Shown: positions 23,210-35,886, counted from the stretch's first letter. The stretch is 64,000 nucleotides of DNA from Sternotherus odoratus (GCA_032164245.1 JAVMKO010000003.1:63744390-63808389), one strand, 5' to 3'. Numbers and translations are program-made. Notes: generated from the sequence alone by a model not told the origin.

Positions 23210-24000
23210 GAGATAGGAATTGTCAGGTCATCATAGCTCCCACCTGTGTCCACCATCAGCCAGGACTTCTGCATGATGACGGGTGAGCCCTCTGAGAAGC
23301 ACCCACCCCTCTTGCCACAACTTAGTACCAGAGGCAGCAGTGGTGCTAGAAGTTATTAGGCCATCATCGCTCCATTCCTTCCATACCTAAGCCTAACCTA
23401 CACCAACTGGGGCTCTTCCTGGGGGCATGGAGTGACCTCCTTTAAGAGGGACATGTACGCTTCCCCAACCATTTGGTTGCAGTGAAACAAAAGGGCTGGG
23501 AGCTGCCAAGTTATCATGGTTCCCATCCATTCTGCCTCCTCACTAACCCTGAGTCTCCCACAGTGATAGATGAACCTCTTTAAATCCATTCAGTCCCATT
23601 TAAGTCAACTCCATTTTGTTCATTGGGGACTGTGATGGTCTTTGCTCATGGCAATTGTTGCCTAGTGGTCAAGACTTAAGTCCTTCAACATATAGGAGTG
23701 ATGTGATAGGGAAGTGCAGGCCTCCACCACAGCGCCCAGTGAGGGTCTGGTATGACACCTAGGAGCACCTTCAGGCTGCCCTCTGTGGACCACTTCCTAC
23801 CACCTTGCTATTGTCCAAAGTTCATAGTCTATCACAGGAGGCCGTGTGGAGGGTCAACTCATCACATGGCACCTCTTTGCAGCCAGGCATGGCATGAAAG
23901 CTCTCTCCCTCTTGAGACATCAGTTTTCCCCTCTCATGTCTTGGCTCTCCAGCCTGGTCAGTTCCAAGGCTTTCCTTTTCAGGGGTAGGCCATCACAGGG
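23210..24000. other. Unassigned, low-copy-looking sequence
   Basis: Three loosely similar 'gtcaggtcatcatagctccc / ttattaggccatcatcgctcc / aagttatcatggttcccat' stretches near 23,222, 23,352 and 23,508 hint at a decayed tandem repeat of about 130-155 bases. No coding or known repeat assignment. Confidence 0.3.
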
Positions 24001-24016
24001 AATAAACACAAACTGG

Positions 24017-24262
24017 CAGGGCTGGCTTTATCATGAGGGGCCGCCTCAGGTGCCAGAGTGTGGGGGGGCGCCACTAGGACCCAGAGTGTAGAAGATTGTG
24101 ACTGATGCATATGTATTCTCGCTCCTCTAGGTGCACAGAGATGGTGCAGTGCTGTGCTGGAGAAAGGAGGGCACAAGAGAACTTTAAAAGTTTTGGCTCA
24201 AGCGAGGGAGCATGGGGATGTCCTTTGAGCTCCCCGCCTCAGGTGCCAAAATGTTTTGATCA
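24017..24262. repeat. Unassigned interspersed repeat ('gccgcctcaggtgcc')
   Basis: 'ccgcctcaggtgccagagtg' near 24,041 and 'cccgcctcaggtgccaaaat' near 24,233 bracket a compact block with a 'ggcgccac' core. It looks like a repeat unit or retroposed piece. Not assigned. Confidence 0.3.
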
Positions 24263-24589
24263 GCTTGGTAGATGTGCTCATTCAGTAATGAGATGTTGAC
24301 TCCCACCTCCAATCAGTCCATGATGGTAGCCTTCACCGACCACTTGTTAAATTTTCAGACAAGCACCTTTGTACTTTTTCCCATGCTTGGGAGGAGCTCC
24401 ATAAACAAAACTAATGCATTTTTATCCTTCAAATCCTTCATTAAAAAAACTCCTTCTCCATTATGCCTACAAAAAAATTAATAATGGTTATTCTGCTAGT
24501 GTGTAGAGATCCCAGCCTATCATGCTGACCAAGATTGTCTCATTGTTCTTCCCCCATCTGCCTGTATCCATCTGTTTTCTTCTCCCTTA

Positions 24590-24712
24590 TACTTGAATCA
24601 TAAACTCTTTAGAGTCTTTTTGTCCAGTGTTTTGCACAGCGGCTAGCACAATAAGGATCTGGTCCATGACTGGGCACTGTGGTAATAAAAGCATAACTAA
24701 TAATAATACTCC
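24590..24712 (+). repeat. Ancient interspersed-repeat tail (MIR/L2-like)
   Basis: 'gttttgcacagcggctagca', 'aaggatctggtccatgactg' and 'taataaaagcataactaata' form a tail found widely in amniotes. Decayed; family name not certain. Confidence 0.45.
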
Positions 24713-25389
24713 GTATCTTCCAGGCGTCCTAACTCACCCATTCTCTGCCCGTCCTGCTTGCTTTGTAGACTGTGCCTGCAGTCTCTAGGCCTCCTAGAGA
24801 AACAAGGTTTGTGGAAGATTTGTGTGGCCACAGCCTGGGTCTCACCAAGAAGAACTTAAAGAGTGAATGAGGACAAATGGACCTGAAGAGGAGAATGGTC
24901 AGCTCAGACCTCAAATGGATGTCTCTTCTGTCTTCAAAAGATTGTGTCTTGACCCAGAAGGTAGTGAGGGGATAAATCCTTTACCTCCTCCTTTCTTCTT
25001 TTTTTGTCATTTTCCACTTCACAGTTTAATGACTAGTTAGTTAAACAAAGAAGAGTGGGGAGAGAGGCCTCTTTTTGCTAGATTGCTAGCAGTGTTTAAG
25101 TATTTCATAATTAGATGTTCCCAGGTCTCACATAGTACAAGAGGAGGGCTCTGCAGAATTCTATGAGACTTGCCTCCTCTTATTAAGATCTAGATTGTTC
25201 CTCCAGATCAAAACTGATGATTATTGTCTCGGTAAGGGGAACCTGGCACAGCTACAATCCATGTTGCAATTGTTCTAATCTGCAGTAGATGATGCTTTCA
25301 ATGGCTGTCAGTCTGGGTCCTTTCAACACCACCATATTCACTTACTAAAAAAAGAAAAGCAAATACAAACTCTATATACATTAGCAGGG

Positions 25390-25525
25390 AGGACTCTACC
25401 TTTTTTGCTGCCCCAAGCAAAAAAAAAAAAAAGCCGCCCAAACTGCCAAAGCACAAAAAAGGGCGGCCGAATTGTGCTGCCCCAAGATTGACTGGAATGC
25501 CGCCCCAGGCAAGTGCTTCCTCGGC
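25390..25525. repeat. Unassigned interspersed repeat ('gccgccc(c)a' type)
   Basis: Repeated 'gctgccccaag', 'gccgcccaaactgcc' and 'gccgccccaggcaag' motifs around an A-run, in AT-rich surroundings. Probably transposon-derived. Confidence 0.35.
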
Positions 25526-25912
25526 CTTGTACATTAGTGCAGATCTTTCACTTTGTAGTATATTGTTTCTTGTCCTAATCATTAGTTGCTTGGTAACACC
25601 TTTCTTTAGCATTTCAGGTTATATGTTGGCCAATTTTAGTCTCCTTTTTTCACTATTACATATCTTTACTTCTTCCCAGGATTTTTTGGTTTAACTACTC
25701 TCCGCCCCATGTAGTAATTCAATTTCTTCATAATTAGAAAGCGGGCTAGATGGGCTTTAATAGTAATCAGATTATCCTCTTCTAAACTAACTACAATGCA
25801 CATATAATTAACAATGGAAGCAAAAGGTTTAGTAGACCAAAGGTCATGGTAATTGAAGCTGATTACATTAGACAGTGTGGGTATGTAATTGTTCCCAGTG
25901 TAAAAATCCATG

Positions 25913-25990
25913 TGTAAATCACAGGGCTAGAAGAGACCATGAGGGTCATCTAGCCTAAGCTGGCAATAATGTATTTATAAAACTGGACCA
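25913..25990 (-). mobile_element. CR1 3'-end fragment (antisense)
   Basis: 'aaatcacagggctagaagag' and 'gagggtcatctagcctaagc' are the reverse complement of the CR1 3' untranslated end. Short remnant. Confidence 0.5.
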
Positions 25991-26379
25991 CAGGAAATAA
26001 TCACTTTTCCATTAATTGTGGGTCACCTGCTAATGTTAGCTTAATTGGGGTCATAAACTGACACTGCCAATAAATAAATGTCATGTGCTTTTATTAAAAT
26101 AACTCATTAACAGGCACATTCAATCCCCCTTACTCACTTAGTAGAAACTTTTTCACCATGAGTGTCCTGCAAGGAAGGGTGGAGTAATCTGGCGCCATTT
26201 GTGTTGCATCTTTTTTTCCCCCCTAAGAGTAAAATACTTTGGAATTAAGAAATTTAGGGTCATGTGCTTATTGAAGGTTCAGATGAATGAAAATAAAGCT
26301 AGTGTTATGATGACATATTATCGTTATATGAATTCATATGGATTTGTTTGTTTTATCTTTGGGGGAGTAAGGGGTGGGT

Positions 26380-27030
26380 GATCAAATGCACCCCTGCATT
26401 GACACCCTGCACACTAATGTTATTATCTTTTAACAAAATATGCCATGTGAGGTATCATTTGAAAACTAATAACTCACTGGTCAATAATATCTTGGTGAAA
26501 TGTGTGTAGCATGAACACAAGCTGAAATTACTGAAGTACATTTACCAAACAGGGGAGAGGGTAAACCTGTTTTGTTTAAAGACAAAGGGAAAGCTGACAC
26601 CTCTAGCCAGATGGTCAAAGTTGATTGGCAATTGACTGGTCAAGTGGCTGTACTTTGGCAATGGAAGGGAAAATGCATTTCAAAGGGTGACTGGACTATA
26701 AAAGTGATGGGCAAAACACACCCCAAGTAGTCTCTCTCTCTCTCACCTAAGACAATGGAAGCAGCCATTTGACTTTGGGAGAGACCCTGACCTGAAAAGC
26801 TGGTCAGCCATGTTGCTGAGAACATATGATAAGGATTTTACCTTGACCCAAGTCTAGTTTAAGTCAAGTCTTAGATACTAAACTGTTTTATCTTCATTTC
26901 TCTTGTGACCATTCTGACTTTAACTTGTACTCACTTAAAATCTTTGTAATTAAATAAACTTGTTTTTATCCTTTAATCAAAACCAACCCAGTGCTGTGTT
27001 TAAACTGAATTGTTTAGTAACTCCAGTTAA
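26380..27030 (+). mobile_element. Solo LTR (ERVL-like)
   Basis: 'gaggtatcatttgaaaacta' and 'actggtcaataatatcttgg' are shared with the reversed LTR at 13,769-15,303. A TATA box CTATAAAAG lies at about 26,695 and a polyadenylation signal AATTAAATAAAC near 26,948. No coding sequence is attached. Exact ends are not resolved. Confidence 0.6.
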
Positions 27031-27033
27031 AGT

Positions 27034-27440
27034 ATAATCCTGGGGAAATTCTACAAGACTGTGTGCCCACAGAACACACACCCCTCCCCCATAGAATGCC
27101 TGTGCTTCCCTGCAGAAAATGGCAGGGAAGCCACGCAGAGGGGGGTGATCATGAGTGCTGTTTTGGGGGGATTAGCCCCCCAAACAGAGGCAAGGCATGT
27201 AGGTAGAGAAGTCACAGGAGGCTGTTCCTTTTCATCAGGCACTGGCACAACAGGTTTACTTGGGCTGGTATTCTCCTCGCCTTCCTCACCACCAAATTTA
27301 GTAGGAGGAAAAATGCTAGAAGAGAAGGAGTACCTTTCAGCACTACATCTTATCTTTGCCATCTTTCTTTGACCTCCTTCAATTTCTGCCATCTTCCTTT
27401 CTTCAACATGGTTTCTATTGTCCAGCATAGACCTAGTGTG
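27034..27440 (+). mobile_element. Second copy-end of the TACTCC-type TIR element
   Basis: 'taatcctggggaaattctac' resembles the left TIR at 2132. It is followed by 'ttccctgcagaaaatggcag', as in that family's interior. The right end was not found, so the limit is approximate. Confidence 0.4.
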
Positions 27441-27712
27441 TACAAAGTTCAGTTAGGCCCACAAATGTTTACTTATCTCACAAAGACAAAATCACAACCA
27501 CCATAAATTGAATTCACAGTCCCCTTTCTTCTCCACACTCTGTTCCCTGCCCCATTCCACCATTCCCATCTCTTCCCCCATCCTATATCATCCCTCTTCC
27601 TTCCCCACTGCAGAGAGCAAGACTTAAACATGATTGTCAGCATGCACATAGCATGGTTGTAAACTGTAATCTGTCTCTTGGATGGCTGCTTAGTCCAAAC
27701 TATGATTTAGAG

Positions 27713-28015
27713 CAGTGTTTCCCGAAGTGTGGTACATGTACCCCTGGTGGTACATGAAAGGGTTTCAAGAGGTACGCAGCAGAATTTTTTGTTTCACTTT
27801 ATCATAGGTTTTTTTTAGCAGCAGAAAATAATTCATTAAAATGTAATATATAAGAATGGCGTACACTTGTACAGTAGAAATACACACAGGTTTACATTGT
27901 AACGAATATGTTAATGTGTTCAGTTATCAAAATTATCTTGGCAGGAGAAGGGGTACACCGGTAAGACAAATGTCTCAAAAGGGGTATACGAAGGTTGTAA
28001 GTTTGGGAAACACTG
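27713..28015. mobile_element. hAT non-autonomous element with exact 8-bp TSD
   Basis: Termini CAGTGTTTCCCGAAGTGTGG and the reverse complement of GTTTGGGAAACACTG. Flanked by ATTTAGAG at 27705-27712 and 28016-28023. Both ends contain a 'ggtacac / gtgtacc'-like subterminal motif. 303 bases, no transposase. Confidence 0.9.
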
Positions 28016-28688
28016 ATTTAGAGACTCCCTGTGTGAGGACTTTGGCTACCATCCATGGCTTTTGGTTAGTGCAGGAGCTAGAGAGTCTGGGGGCTTTACA
28101 GTATCCTGTCTGTAGCCAGCAGCCCCCAAAATAAATACATTTCCTCTGTATTCATTGTAACTAGGTCTTGCCGTTTCTTTTCCAGAACGAGGGATGCTAC
28201 ACTGTCCTCCTCTTAGGTCTCCTTCCTCCTAGCTAGTGGAGTATTCATGAGGATAAACTGCACCATTCCCCATCCTTCTCACCTCTTTCAGCCTTGTGAT
28301 TGATTCCACCCTCAGCTCTCCACATGGCACAGTGCAAAGCCAAGCTTTGCAGGTGTTTTCCCCAAGCTATGGACTCTACCCCACATACCCTGTCTCACTC
28401 TGAAGTCTGGGAGGCAGCCAGCTTGTATTAAGCAAAAGAAAACCACTCAGATGTAAAATCCACTGAAGTAGAAGTAGTAGTAATGGGGAAATTACATTGG
28501 GTGGCATTGTATTTTAGGCTGTCTTGCTCTGAAAGCTGCCTCCCAGTGTTACACTGGCTGAGGACAATAAATCACTGTTTTCATATTGAACCCAAATATT
28601 ATTTGTGGGATGATACCCAGCGTATGTAGTTAATCTCCAGTGATTCACCACATCAGGCCATTCTGTCACCAAGCTCTTCCACAATTAG

Positions 28689-28815
28689 AATAATAGAATA
28701 GAATCATAAGACTGGAAGGGACTTCGAGGGGTCATCTAGTCTGGTCCCCTGCACTCACTGCAGGACTAAGTATATATTCTAGAATGTGTGACCAGCAGCT
28801 CTGACGAGGGTTAAG
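28689..28815 (-). mobile_element. CR1 3'-end fragment (antisense)
   Basis: 'atagaatcataagactggaa', 'gggacttcgaggggtcatct' and 'cctgcactcactgcaggact' match the reverse complement of the CR1 3' end used across sauropsids. Confidence 0.75.
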
Positions 28816-28819
28816 CATG

Positions 28820-31295
28820 AGTTCTATGTTCACCAGCCCTCTACGGTTTGTATTTGTTTGTTTTAAGCTTTCTGTAAGAAAAATGTAATAGCTAGAAGTG
28901 ACACAGATCTTTAGATGGTTGCCCAGTCATAATATTTAGCACTTCTGTACTATGTTAGCTCTTAAAAATCACTGTACAAACATTAAACAAACTTAATCTA
29001 AAGGCCTTTCAGCTTTTAAATGACTAGGAGTTGAAAAAAGAGAGCTATTCCCTCTTGTGTTCTTTGCACCCCTGAACAAAAAGACTTCACTGAAAATCAG
29101 CATCTTAAAAGAACCATTAAGGATCTTTCAAAAGAACAGTACAACCAAGGGTGCTGTAGTGACATGCTTATTACATCAGGTCTGGGGTTTGTTTAAGGCT
29201 GGTGTAGAATGAAGGGAAAGCTTCCTGTTTTGTTTGCATGTATAAATCAAGCAGATCTTAATAAAAAAATTTCCTTAAAAGCCCTCAGAATTTAGGGGAG
29301 GAAAGTGAAAGAGATTCTGCTTAAACTAAGTGTGAAAAAGAAGAAGGGACTAAAATCGACTCTTGTGCATAAAACTGTTCTACCTGAAGTCAATAAGGCT
29401 ACATAGGTGAAACTGGCAGCAGGAACTGGCCTGTGTTCTCATTCCCTTCCCAAATCACACACATTTTGTGCTTACCTAACATTTTCCCCTTGGGAAAGAA
29501 GTTAGTCCTAATTTTTCTGCTTCAATTCAAACTAACTTCACATTGATTTAGCTTTAAGTTTTTGGAATGAAGCTCAAAAAAAGAAATCAAATGTGAGGTA
29601 CTTTCATGATGGATTGAACAGCTAGAGAACCAGCAAATAGACAGAACCTGCCTTTAGCCTATTCAGCTAGTCTTTCTATGATAGCCTGCTAAGAAGTGGA
29701 TTTAAAATCCTGGAAGGAGAGGGGAGAAAGAAACCTACAACATTGTGTGTTGAGCTTCCTCCAGTGCTTTTGCAACCCTTACAAGTACAAAGATGTGTTG
29801 GCCTGTGGAACTAGGCTGAATGGAAAGAACTTGACTGCCTGTGCATCCTAGTACAGAAAAATACATCAAAGAAAAAAATTGGATTTCCTTTTATTTTTAA
29901 TACAGTTCAATACAGTAGTGGACACAGTGCATCATAAACCTGAAGCCCCTCAATGGAAGGTACTGTAAAAATTCAACTACAGATTGGAATATTTTGTTTT
30001 GTTTTTCCTACTAATGTTTGGGAATTTGTTCCTTATACATGGGAGAGGCAATAGTTCTGTCTGGAGGTGGATGGTGTGTGTACAGGTTCTCTGCAACCTT
30101 CCCACCCTACTGTTCTGATACTGCCTTTCCCCCCCTGCCACCTCCTTGCCCTGCGCTGCCCTGCCACAGAAACTCACCAGTTGTCCAGAAACATGACCCA
30201 GCACACATAGAAGATGACTATGACCGGCACTAGGACCCAGGAGGCAGCATCCTAGGACTGCCTGCCAGCCTCAGCAGAGGAGAGGGACAGAGGGAGCTTC
30301 TTCCCTCCCTGACAGCTAAGCAGAGCTCTGGAGAAATTGGGGATGGAGGGAGCTGAAGGGGGACAATGCCTGCTCAGACTACACCCACAGCTGGCACGGG
30401 TTCCCATGGTAACCGGATTTGTAGTGTCCAGTCACCAGTGTTAACCGGATACCCTGCAGTGTGTTCCTGCTGCGCAGGGAGCTGCAGATGGGAGAGAGCA
30501 GAAGCAGCAGGCTGCCAGCTGGATAGCAGGTGAGCTCCTTCCAAGCCACAGGAAGCTGCTTTGCCTTTCCTGCTGGCAGGAGTGCTCCAGCAGGGCTGCA
30601 TGAGCAAACTTGCTCCCTGCCCTCACCTGGCCCAGCCGTGCCCCCATGCCTGACCAGAGCGGCAGACTTTGAATTATTTCTAGCACACAGCTGCGGTGCT
30701 GAGCTGCAGCCATGTGCTAATTGGGCCTGTTGAGAAGCGCTGGCCTAAAGAATAGGGCCTAAAAATAGGAGGGCCTAGGCTATAGCCTTATTAGCCTATC
30801 AGTTAATCCGGCTCTGGGCATATACTGTTCCTTTGGGAAAGCAGGCCTAGTAATTCTGTGAGTGTTCAGGGGAAAGATGATGATGAGAACTCCAGAGGAA
30901 GGCTGGATCCCTGGCAGACACTGATGAGCCTTCTTCACACTAAGGGAGGTGGTGGTGAGGTGCTGCACAACCCTGGGTACCCCTGGGGAGTGTCAGAGGC
31001 GGAAAACTTTGTGACCCAGATTAACCTTGCATTAAGGACGTAAGTGCCTCATTCCACACCATTAAAGTTAATAGGAGCTTTGCCATTGATCTCAATGAGC
31101 ATAGCAGGATCAAGCCCTACATCTGAGTCTACTAAGCAAATTGACTATGTAAAAATGGCACCATCTCTGTGAACAGATCTGCTCCCTGAAAGTCATAGTA
31201 GTTGACTTTAGAGACTAAAGGATGTTTTTGACAACTTCAAAGCTCCTTAGAACTGCAGGGTCACTGCAGCCAAAAGCAAGCAAGCTAGGTTCTCT
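28820..31295. other. Intergenic; one compound repeat at about 30,240-30,770
   Basis: Mostly unassigned. The segment ending 'gggcctgttgagaagcgctgg' + 'cctaaagaatagg' (30,704-30,757) is the reverse complement of the junction at 34,108-34,160, so both belong to one compound repeat family, each GC-rich inside. A decayed 'aagttaataggagctttgcc' motif (31,060-31,110) is another common ancient repeat. No gene recognised. Confidence 0.45.
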
Positions 31296-31299
31296 GCAA

Positions 31300-31365
31300 C
31301 GTGCAGGAAGTCAAAAGATGATCACGATGGTCTCTTTTGGCCTTAAAGTCTATGAGTCTAAATAA
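31300..31365 (+). mobile_element. CR1 3'-end fragment
   Basis: 'gatgatcacgatggtctctt', 'tggccttaaagtctatgagt' are the CR1 3' terminus in sense orientation. Confidence 0.65.
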
Positions 31366-31438
31366 ATAAATTTTCAGTGACACTTCTGCATTAACTAAAT
31401 GAAAACACTGGGGTTACACATGTTCTATTGGAGGAATA

Positions 31439-31764
31439 CAGTGGAACCTCAGAGTTACGAACACCTCCGGAATGGCGGTTGTTCGTAACTCTGAAATGTT
31501 CGTAACTGAACTAAACATTATGGTTGGTCTTTCAAAAGTTTACAACTGGACACTGACTTAACACAGCTTTGAAACTTTACTAAAAAAATAAAAGGAAAGC
31601 AGCATTTTTTTTCACATAGTAGTTTACATTTAACATAGTACTGGACTGTATGAGTGTTTTTTAGTCTCTGCTGCTGCCTGATTGTGTACTTCCGGTTCCA
31701 AATGAGGCGTGTGGTTGTCTAGTCAGTTTGTAACTCTGGTGTTCATAACTCTGAGGGTCTACCG
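31439..31764. mobile_element. Tigger/mariner-like MITE with TA duplication
   Basis: The left end CAGTGGAACCTCAGAGTTAC pairs with the reverse complement of the right end '...taactctgagggtctaccg'. TA lies on each side (31437-31438, 31765-31766). The left arm folds on itself ('agttacgaac'/'gttcgtaact'). 326 bases, non-coding. Confidence 0.85.
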
Positions 31765-31769
31765 TACTT

Positions 31770-33770
31770 TAAAACAGAATTGTGACACTGTATTAGAAGA
31801 TGAGAACACAAATTGACTTTCCAATTCCAGGCTGGGTTTGGGTTCTCCTTGGGTAGAAAGGCTCAGTTTACTAGTACAAAGATGTTCTATTTGGTTGAGA
31901 AATCACTGAATGACAAACATTAAACTCCATCATGCTGCTCATGCTTGACCTTTAAGTGATTGATAAGGCCTTGAATTTCACCCTAGTAGTATATCAATTT
32001 CCCTGTAAAATATTCAAAACAAATCAATTCAAACACTGTTTAACTGCATATCTATAGCCAAGTCAATTATATCAAACCATATTTCTTTCTCACTTGGGCC
32101 TCAAACCAGCAAAGTGCTTACCATCCTCAATTGCTACCAGACATGAAGGTTCTGAACACTTTACAGGACTGAGCCTTAACACCCCACCAATAGCATAATT
32201 GAATTCTGGGTAGCATTTCTAATTCTGAAATAACTAAGGGTAGAAAATAGTCTGTTTTGCCAAGTCCAGTCCTAAAGTTGGAAAGAAATACTGACACATT
32301 AGACTAGAACTGAAGGAATGCATTTTACACACGTATAGCATGCAACAGTGAATCTAACAAGAAAGATTCCATTTAGCTTATTTCCAATATTTCTATACAA
32401 CCAATGCCTATACACTGTCTCTAAGCACCCTGACAACAATTCAATTCAAAATCCATATTAAGATCTATTCAGCAGCACAACACAATAAGTTAATATACTA
32501 GCCAGTACTCCATTTCATCTCAACCCCACCCAAAAGCCCAATCAAACAGACTATTGAATATCCTTACAATCAACAAACTTAAGCTATTTTGGATCTATAA
32601 GGCCATGTTTTTAATAGTACAGTTGGTCTTATGAGACTGTTAAAATCCTAACAATTTTTATAAAATTCAAACCATTTACAGAAGAGTAACTCTGAAATAA
32701 ATACACACAGGCTGTTTTACTTGCGAGTATTGAATCAGATAAAGCAATACTGTATCTTTTTTTCTGGTATAGAACTTGATTACTCATTTCTATACCATGA
32801 GGCCCCAATTAATACTGGGGTTCCCACTGTGCTAGGGACTGCATGTGCACACATACATGCAGAAGATGGTCCTGTCTGGAAGAATTTTCAGTCTAAATAG
32901 GGTAGACAAAAGGTATTAAAAGTATATAACATCCAGCACATTCAATCGTGATGGTTTGAAAATGTCATGTTAGTTCCATTATTTGTTTATTCTAAACGTT
33001 TGTGGGTACACTTTCAGTTATTTTACTTTATCTGTCATAAGACAGTAAAGGGGAAAAGAGGAAAGGCAGGAAAGGATTAGATAAAAGGGAAGACAAAAGA
33101 AAAGGAGTGGGGCCATTAAGGAGAGTAGTGATGGGATATGGGAGGGAAGAGGGCGGAAAGGATGGAGAGGAGCATGGAGGGGAGCTAGAGTGACTTTAGG
33201 CACTTACAGGATTAAGTGGCATCTGAGTAGAAGTTCTGTGGATTGCCATGGCACCTAACCTAGGACTTGGGTGCCTTAGTACCTTTGTGGATTGCACTCT
33301 TAGTCACTGGTCCTCAATTGCCCATCTGTAAAAAGAAGATAAATATGTTAAAGAAGTGCTCAGATAGTATGGTAATGGAGGCTACCCACGTATCTGAGAT
33401 AGGACATGCCAATATTCCAAGCACCTAATTATCCACTTTCTCAAATTAGGAACAATACAAGTGTAACTTAGAGAGGAATCAGATTGAAACTTGTAAAGAA
33501 GATTACTTGTTCTTCCTTCCAAAAAATAAGAGTATGTGCATATGCTCTAGGGTGGGTGTGATTTTGCAAAGGGGAAAAGCACATGCACACATAGGGGAGT
33601 GCACGAAGATGTGTTGCAGCAAATTAACTTAAAAATAGTTTCTATACTGATTGGTATAATTTTCTTGTGTAGACAAGGCCACAAGAGATGGTAGGAGTAT
33701 GGAGATCCTGATGTCAAAAACACTGATTTTTTCTGTAGTGAAAACAAAAATTATGAGTGCTCTAGAGCAG
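31770..33770. other. Intergenic, AT-rich, largely unassigned
   Basis: Contains an ancient repeat at about 32,805-32,920 ('gttcccactgtgctagggac', 'gatggtcctgtctggaagaa', 'ttcagtctaaatagggtaga') and a MIR-like stretch at 33,305-33,350 ('cctcaattgcccatctgtaa'). No gene recognised. Confidence 0.45.
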
Positions 33771-33775
33771 AGGCG

Positions 33776-34160
33776 AGGAAACTATGGCCTGTGGGCTACA
33801 TCTGGCACCAGGGTCCTGCCCAGCCCTTGAGCTCCTGGCCAGGGAGGCTCACCCCGGCCCCTCCTCTGGTGTCCCCGCAATCCCAGAGCCTCAGCTCGCC
33901 GCACCGCCAGAGCTCTGGGCGACAGGGCTGTGAGCTCCTTCCATGTAGCATGGCAACATGGCTGGCTCTGGCTGGGTGGTGCGACTGCCAGTCCTCTGAG
34001 TGAAATGCTAAGGGAGCGGGGAGTGGTGGGCAGGGGTTTCAGCTGTCAGTCAGGGGACACGGAGCAGGGGGTGGGGGCCTGGATAGGGGATGGGATCCTG
34101 CGGGGGCCTATTCTTTAGGTCAGCGGTTCTCAACAGGCCCAGTTAGCACACAGCTGCAAA
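33776..34160 (+). mobile_element. hAT-like compound repeat
   Basis: Begins CAGAGGCGAGGAAACTATGG, a hAT-type terminus, with a GC-rich interior and a second hAT-like terminus 'cagcggttctcaacaggccc' at 34,123. The junction 'cctattctttaggtcagcgg' recurs in reverse at about 30,730-30,757. Confidence 0.55.
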
Positions 34161-35060
34161 CTTTTTACTGTTAAGTGCTAGCAGTCTGGATCCACTTTGG
34201 TTCAGGTGGAGCCCATCCTTCCTGTATAGGCTCCCCCTATCCAAAAGTTTCCCCAGTTCCTAATAAATCTAAATCCCTCCTCCCTACACCATCATCTCAT
34301 CCTTGCCTTGAAACTCTGAAGCTCTGCCTGCCTACCTGGCCCTGCACGTGGAACTGGAAACATTTCTGAGAATGCCACCATAGAGGTCCTGGATTTTAGT
34401 CTCTTTCCTAGCAGACTAAATTTGGCCACTCCTATCCTTCCCTAGGCCATTGGTTCCTACATGTACCACAACCACTGGCTTCTCCCCAGCACTGCTCATA
34501 AGTCTATCTAGATGACTCGAGAGATCTGCAACCTTTGTACCAGGCAGGCAAGCCACTATATGGTTCTCCTGGTCATCACATACCCAGCTATCTATGTTTC
34601 TAATGATTGAATCTCCCACTACTAACACTTGCCTTTTCCTAATGACTGGGGTTCCCTCCCCAGAGAGGTAACCTCAGTGCGAGAGAATACCCCAACATTA
34701 TCTGGAAGGAGGGTCCCAACTATGGGAAGGTTTTCCTCTGCTCCTGTTGACTGCCCTCCTTCCTTGAGCCTTTTATCCTCCTTAACAGCACAGGTGCTGT
34801 CTGATCATAGATGGGACAAATCTACAATGTCCCTGAAAGCTTCATCAACATACCTTTCTGCCACCCTTAGCTCCTCCAGTTCCACCACCCTGGCCTCCAA
34901 AACCTGTACGTGGTCTCTGAGGGCCAGGAACACCTTGCACCAAATGCACATATACGCCACCTGCCCACAGGGCAGATAATCATACATGCTACACTGAGCA
35001 CAATAAACAGGAGAGCCTCACTCTGCTGCTGGGCTTCTGCCTGCATTCGCTCCTCCAGCT
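34161..35060 (-). pseudogene. LINE (CR1-type) ORF1 remnant with SGNH-esterase domain
   Basis: On the minus strand the decayed frame reads, in order: a Cys-rich N-terminus (YCAQCSMYDYLPCG, MCIWC), a coiled-coil-like segment (HVQVLEARVVELEELRVAER), then LVVGDSIIRNIDSW (GDS nucleophile block), KPVVVVHVGTNGLGK (GxN block), and after frameshifts LYRKDGLHLNQSGSRLL (D-x-x-H block). This is the esterase-bearing ORF1 of CR1-like retrotransposons. Stops and at least one frameshift make it a dead copy. It is close to, but oppositely oriented from, the CR1 3' end at 35,262. Confidence 0.8.
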
Positions 35061-35261
35061 ACCCAGGTTAATGATAGTGTTTTTGTTTAAATCAAGAAGT
35101 TTTGATTATAGTTTAGTTTAAAGGTTTTAAAGAATGGCGAGTGTACCTTGCTCCCTTACCACTCCCCTTCCAAACTCCCTCTCAAAACTCTCTATTAGTG
35201 GCCCCTGTTTACAAACTACTTTCCTGTAGCAGATCTCCTTCAACTGAGAGGACAGGAAAGG

Positions 35262-35886
35262 TACTGCGTACAGATGTGGTGCCCTCATCTCAAAAAGGAT
35301 ATACTGGCTTTAGAAAAGGTTCAGAGAAGGGCAACTAAAATTATTAGAGGTTTAGAACAGGCCCCATGTGAGAAGAGATTAAAGAGGCTAGGACTTTTCA
35401 GTTTGAAAAACAGGAGACGGGGAGTGATATAATAGAGGTATATAAAATTATGAGTGGTGTGGAGAAAGGGAATAAGGAAAAGTTATTTACTTGTTCCCAT
35501 AATATAAGAACTAGGGGCCCACAAAATGAAATTAATGGGCAGCAGGTTTAAAACAAATAAAAGGAAGTTCTTCTTCACACAACACACAGTAAAGCTGCAG
35601 AACTCCTTGCCTGAAGGCTAGGACTATAACAGGGTTTAAAAGAGAACTGGATAAATTCATGGAGGTTAAGTTCATTAATGACTATTAGCCAGGATGGTTA
35701 AGGAATGCTGTCCCTAGCCTCTGTTTGTCAGAGGGGGGTGATGGACGGCAGGAGAGAGATCACTTGATCATTACCTATTAGGTTCACTCACTCCGGAGCA
35801 CCTGGCATTGGCCACTGTCAGTAGACAGGATACTGGGCTGGATGGACATTTGGAATGACCCAGTACGGCCATTCTTGTGTTCTTAT
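35262..35886 (+). mobile_element. CR1 LINE 3' end
   Basis: 'agatgtggtgccctcatctc', 'cagagaagggcaactaaaat', 'tcatggaggttaagttcatt', 'ccaggatggttaaggaatgc' and 'gtgttcttatttga' follow the order of the CR1 C-terminal ORF and 3' tail seen at 16,415-17,127. Interrupted by stops. Confidence 0.9.
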
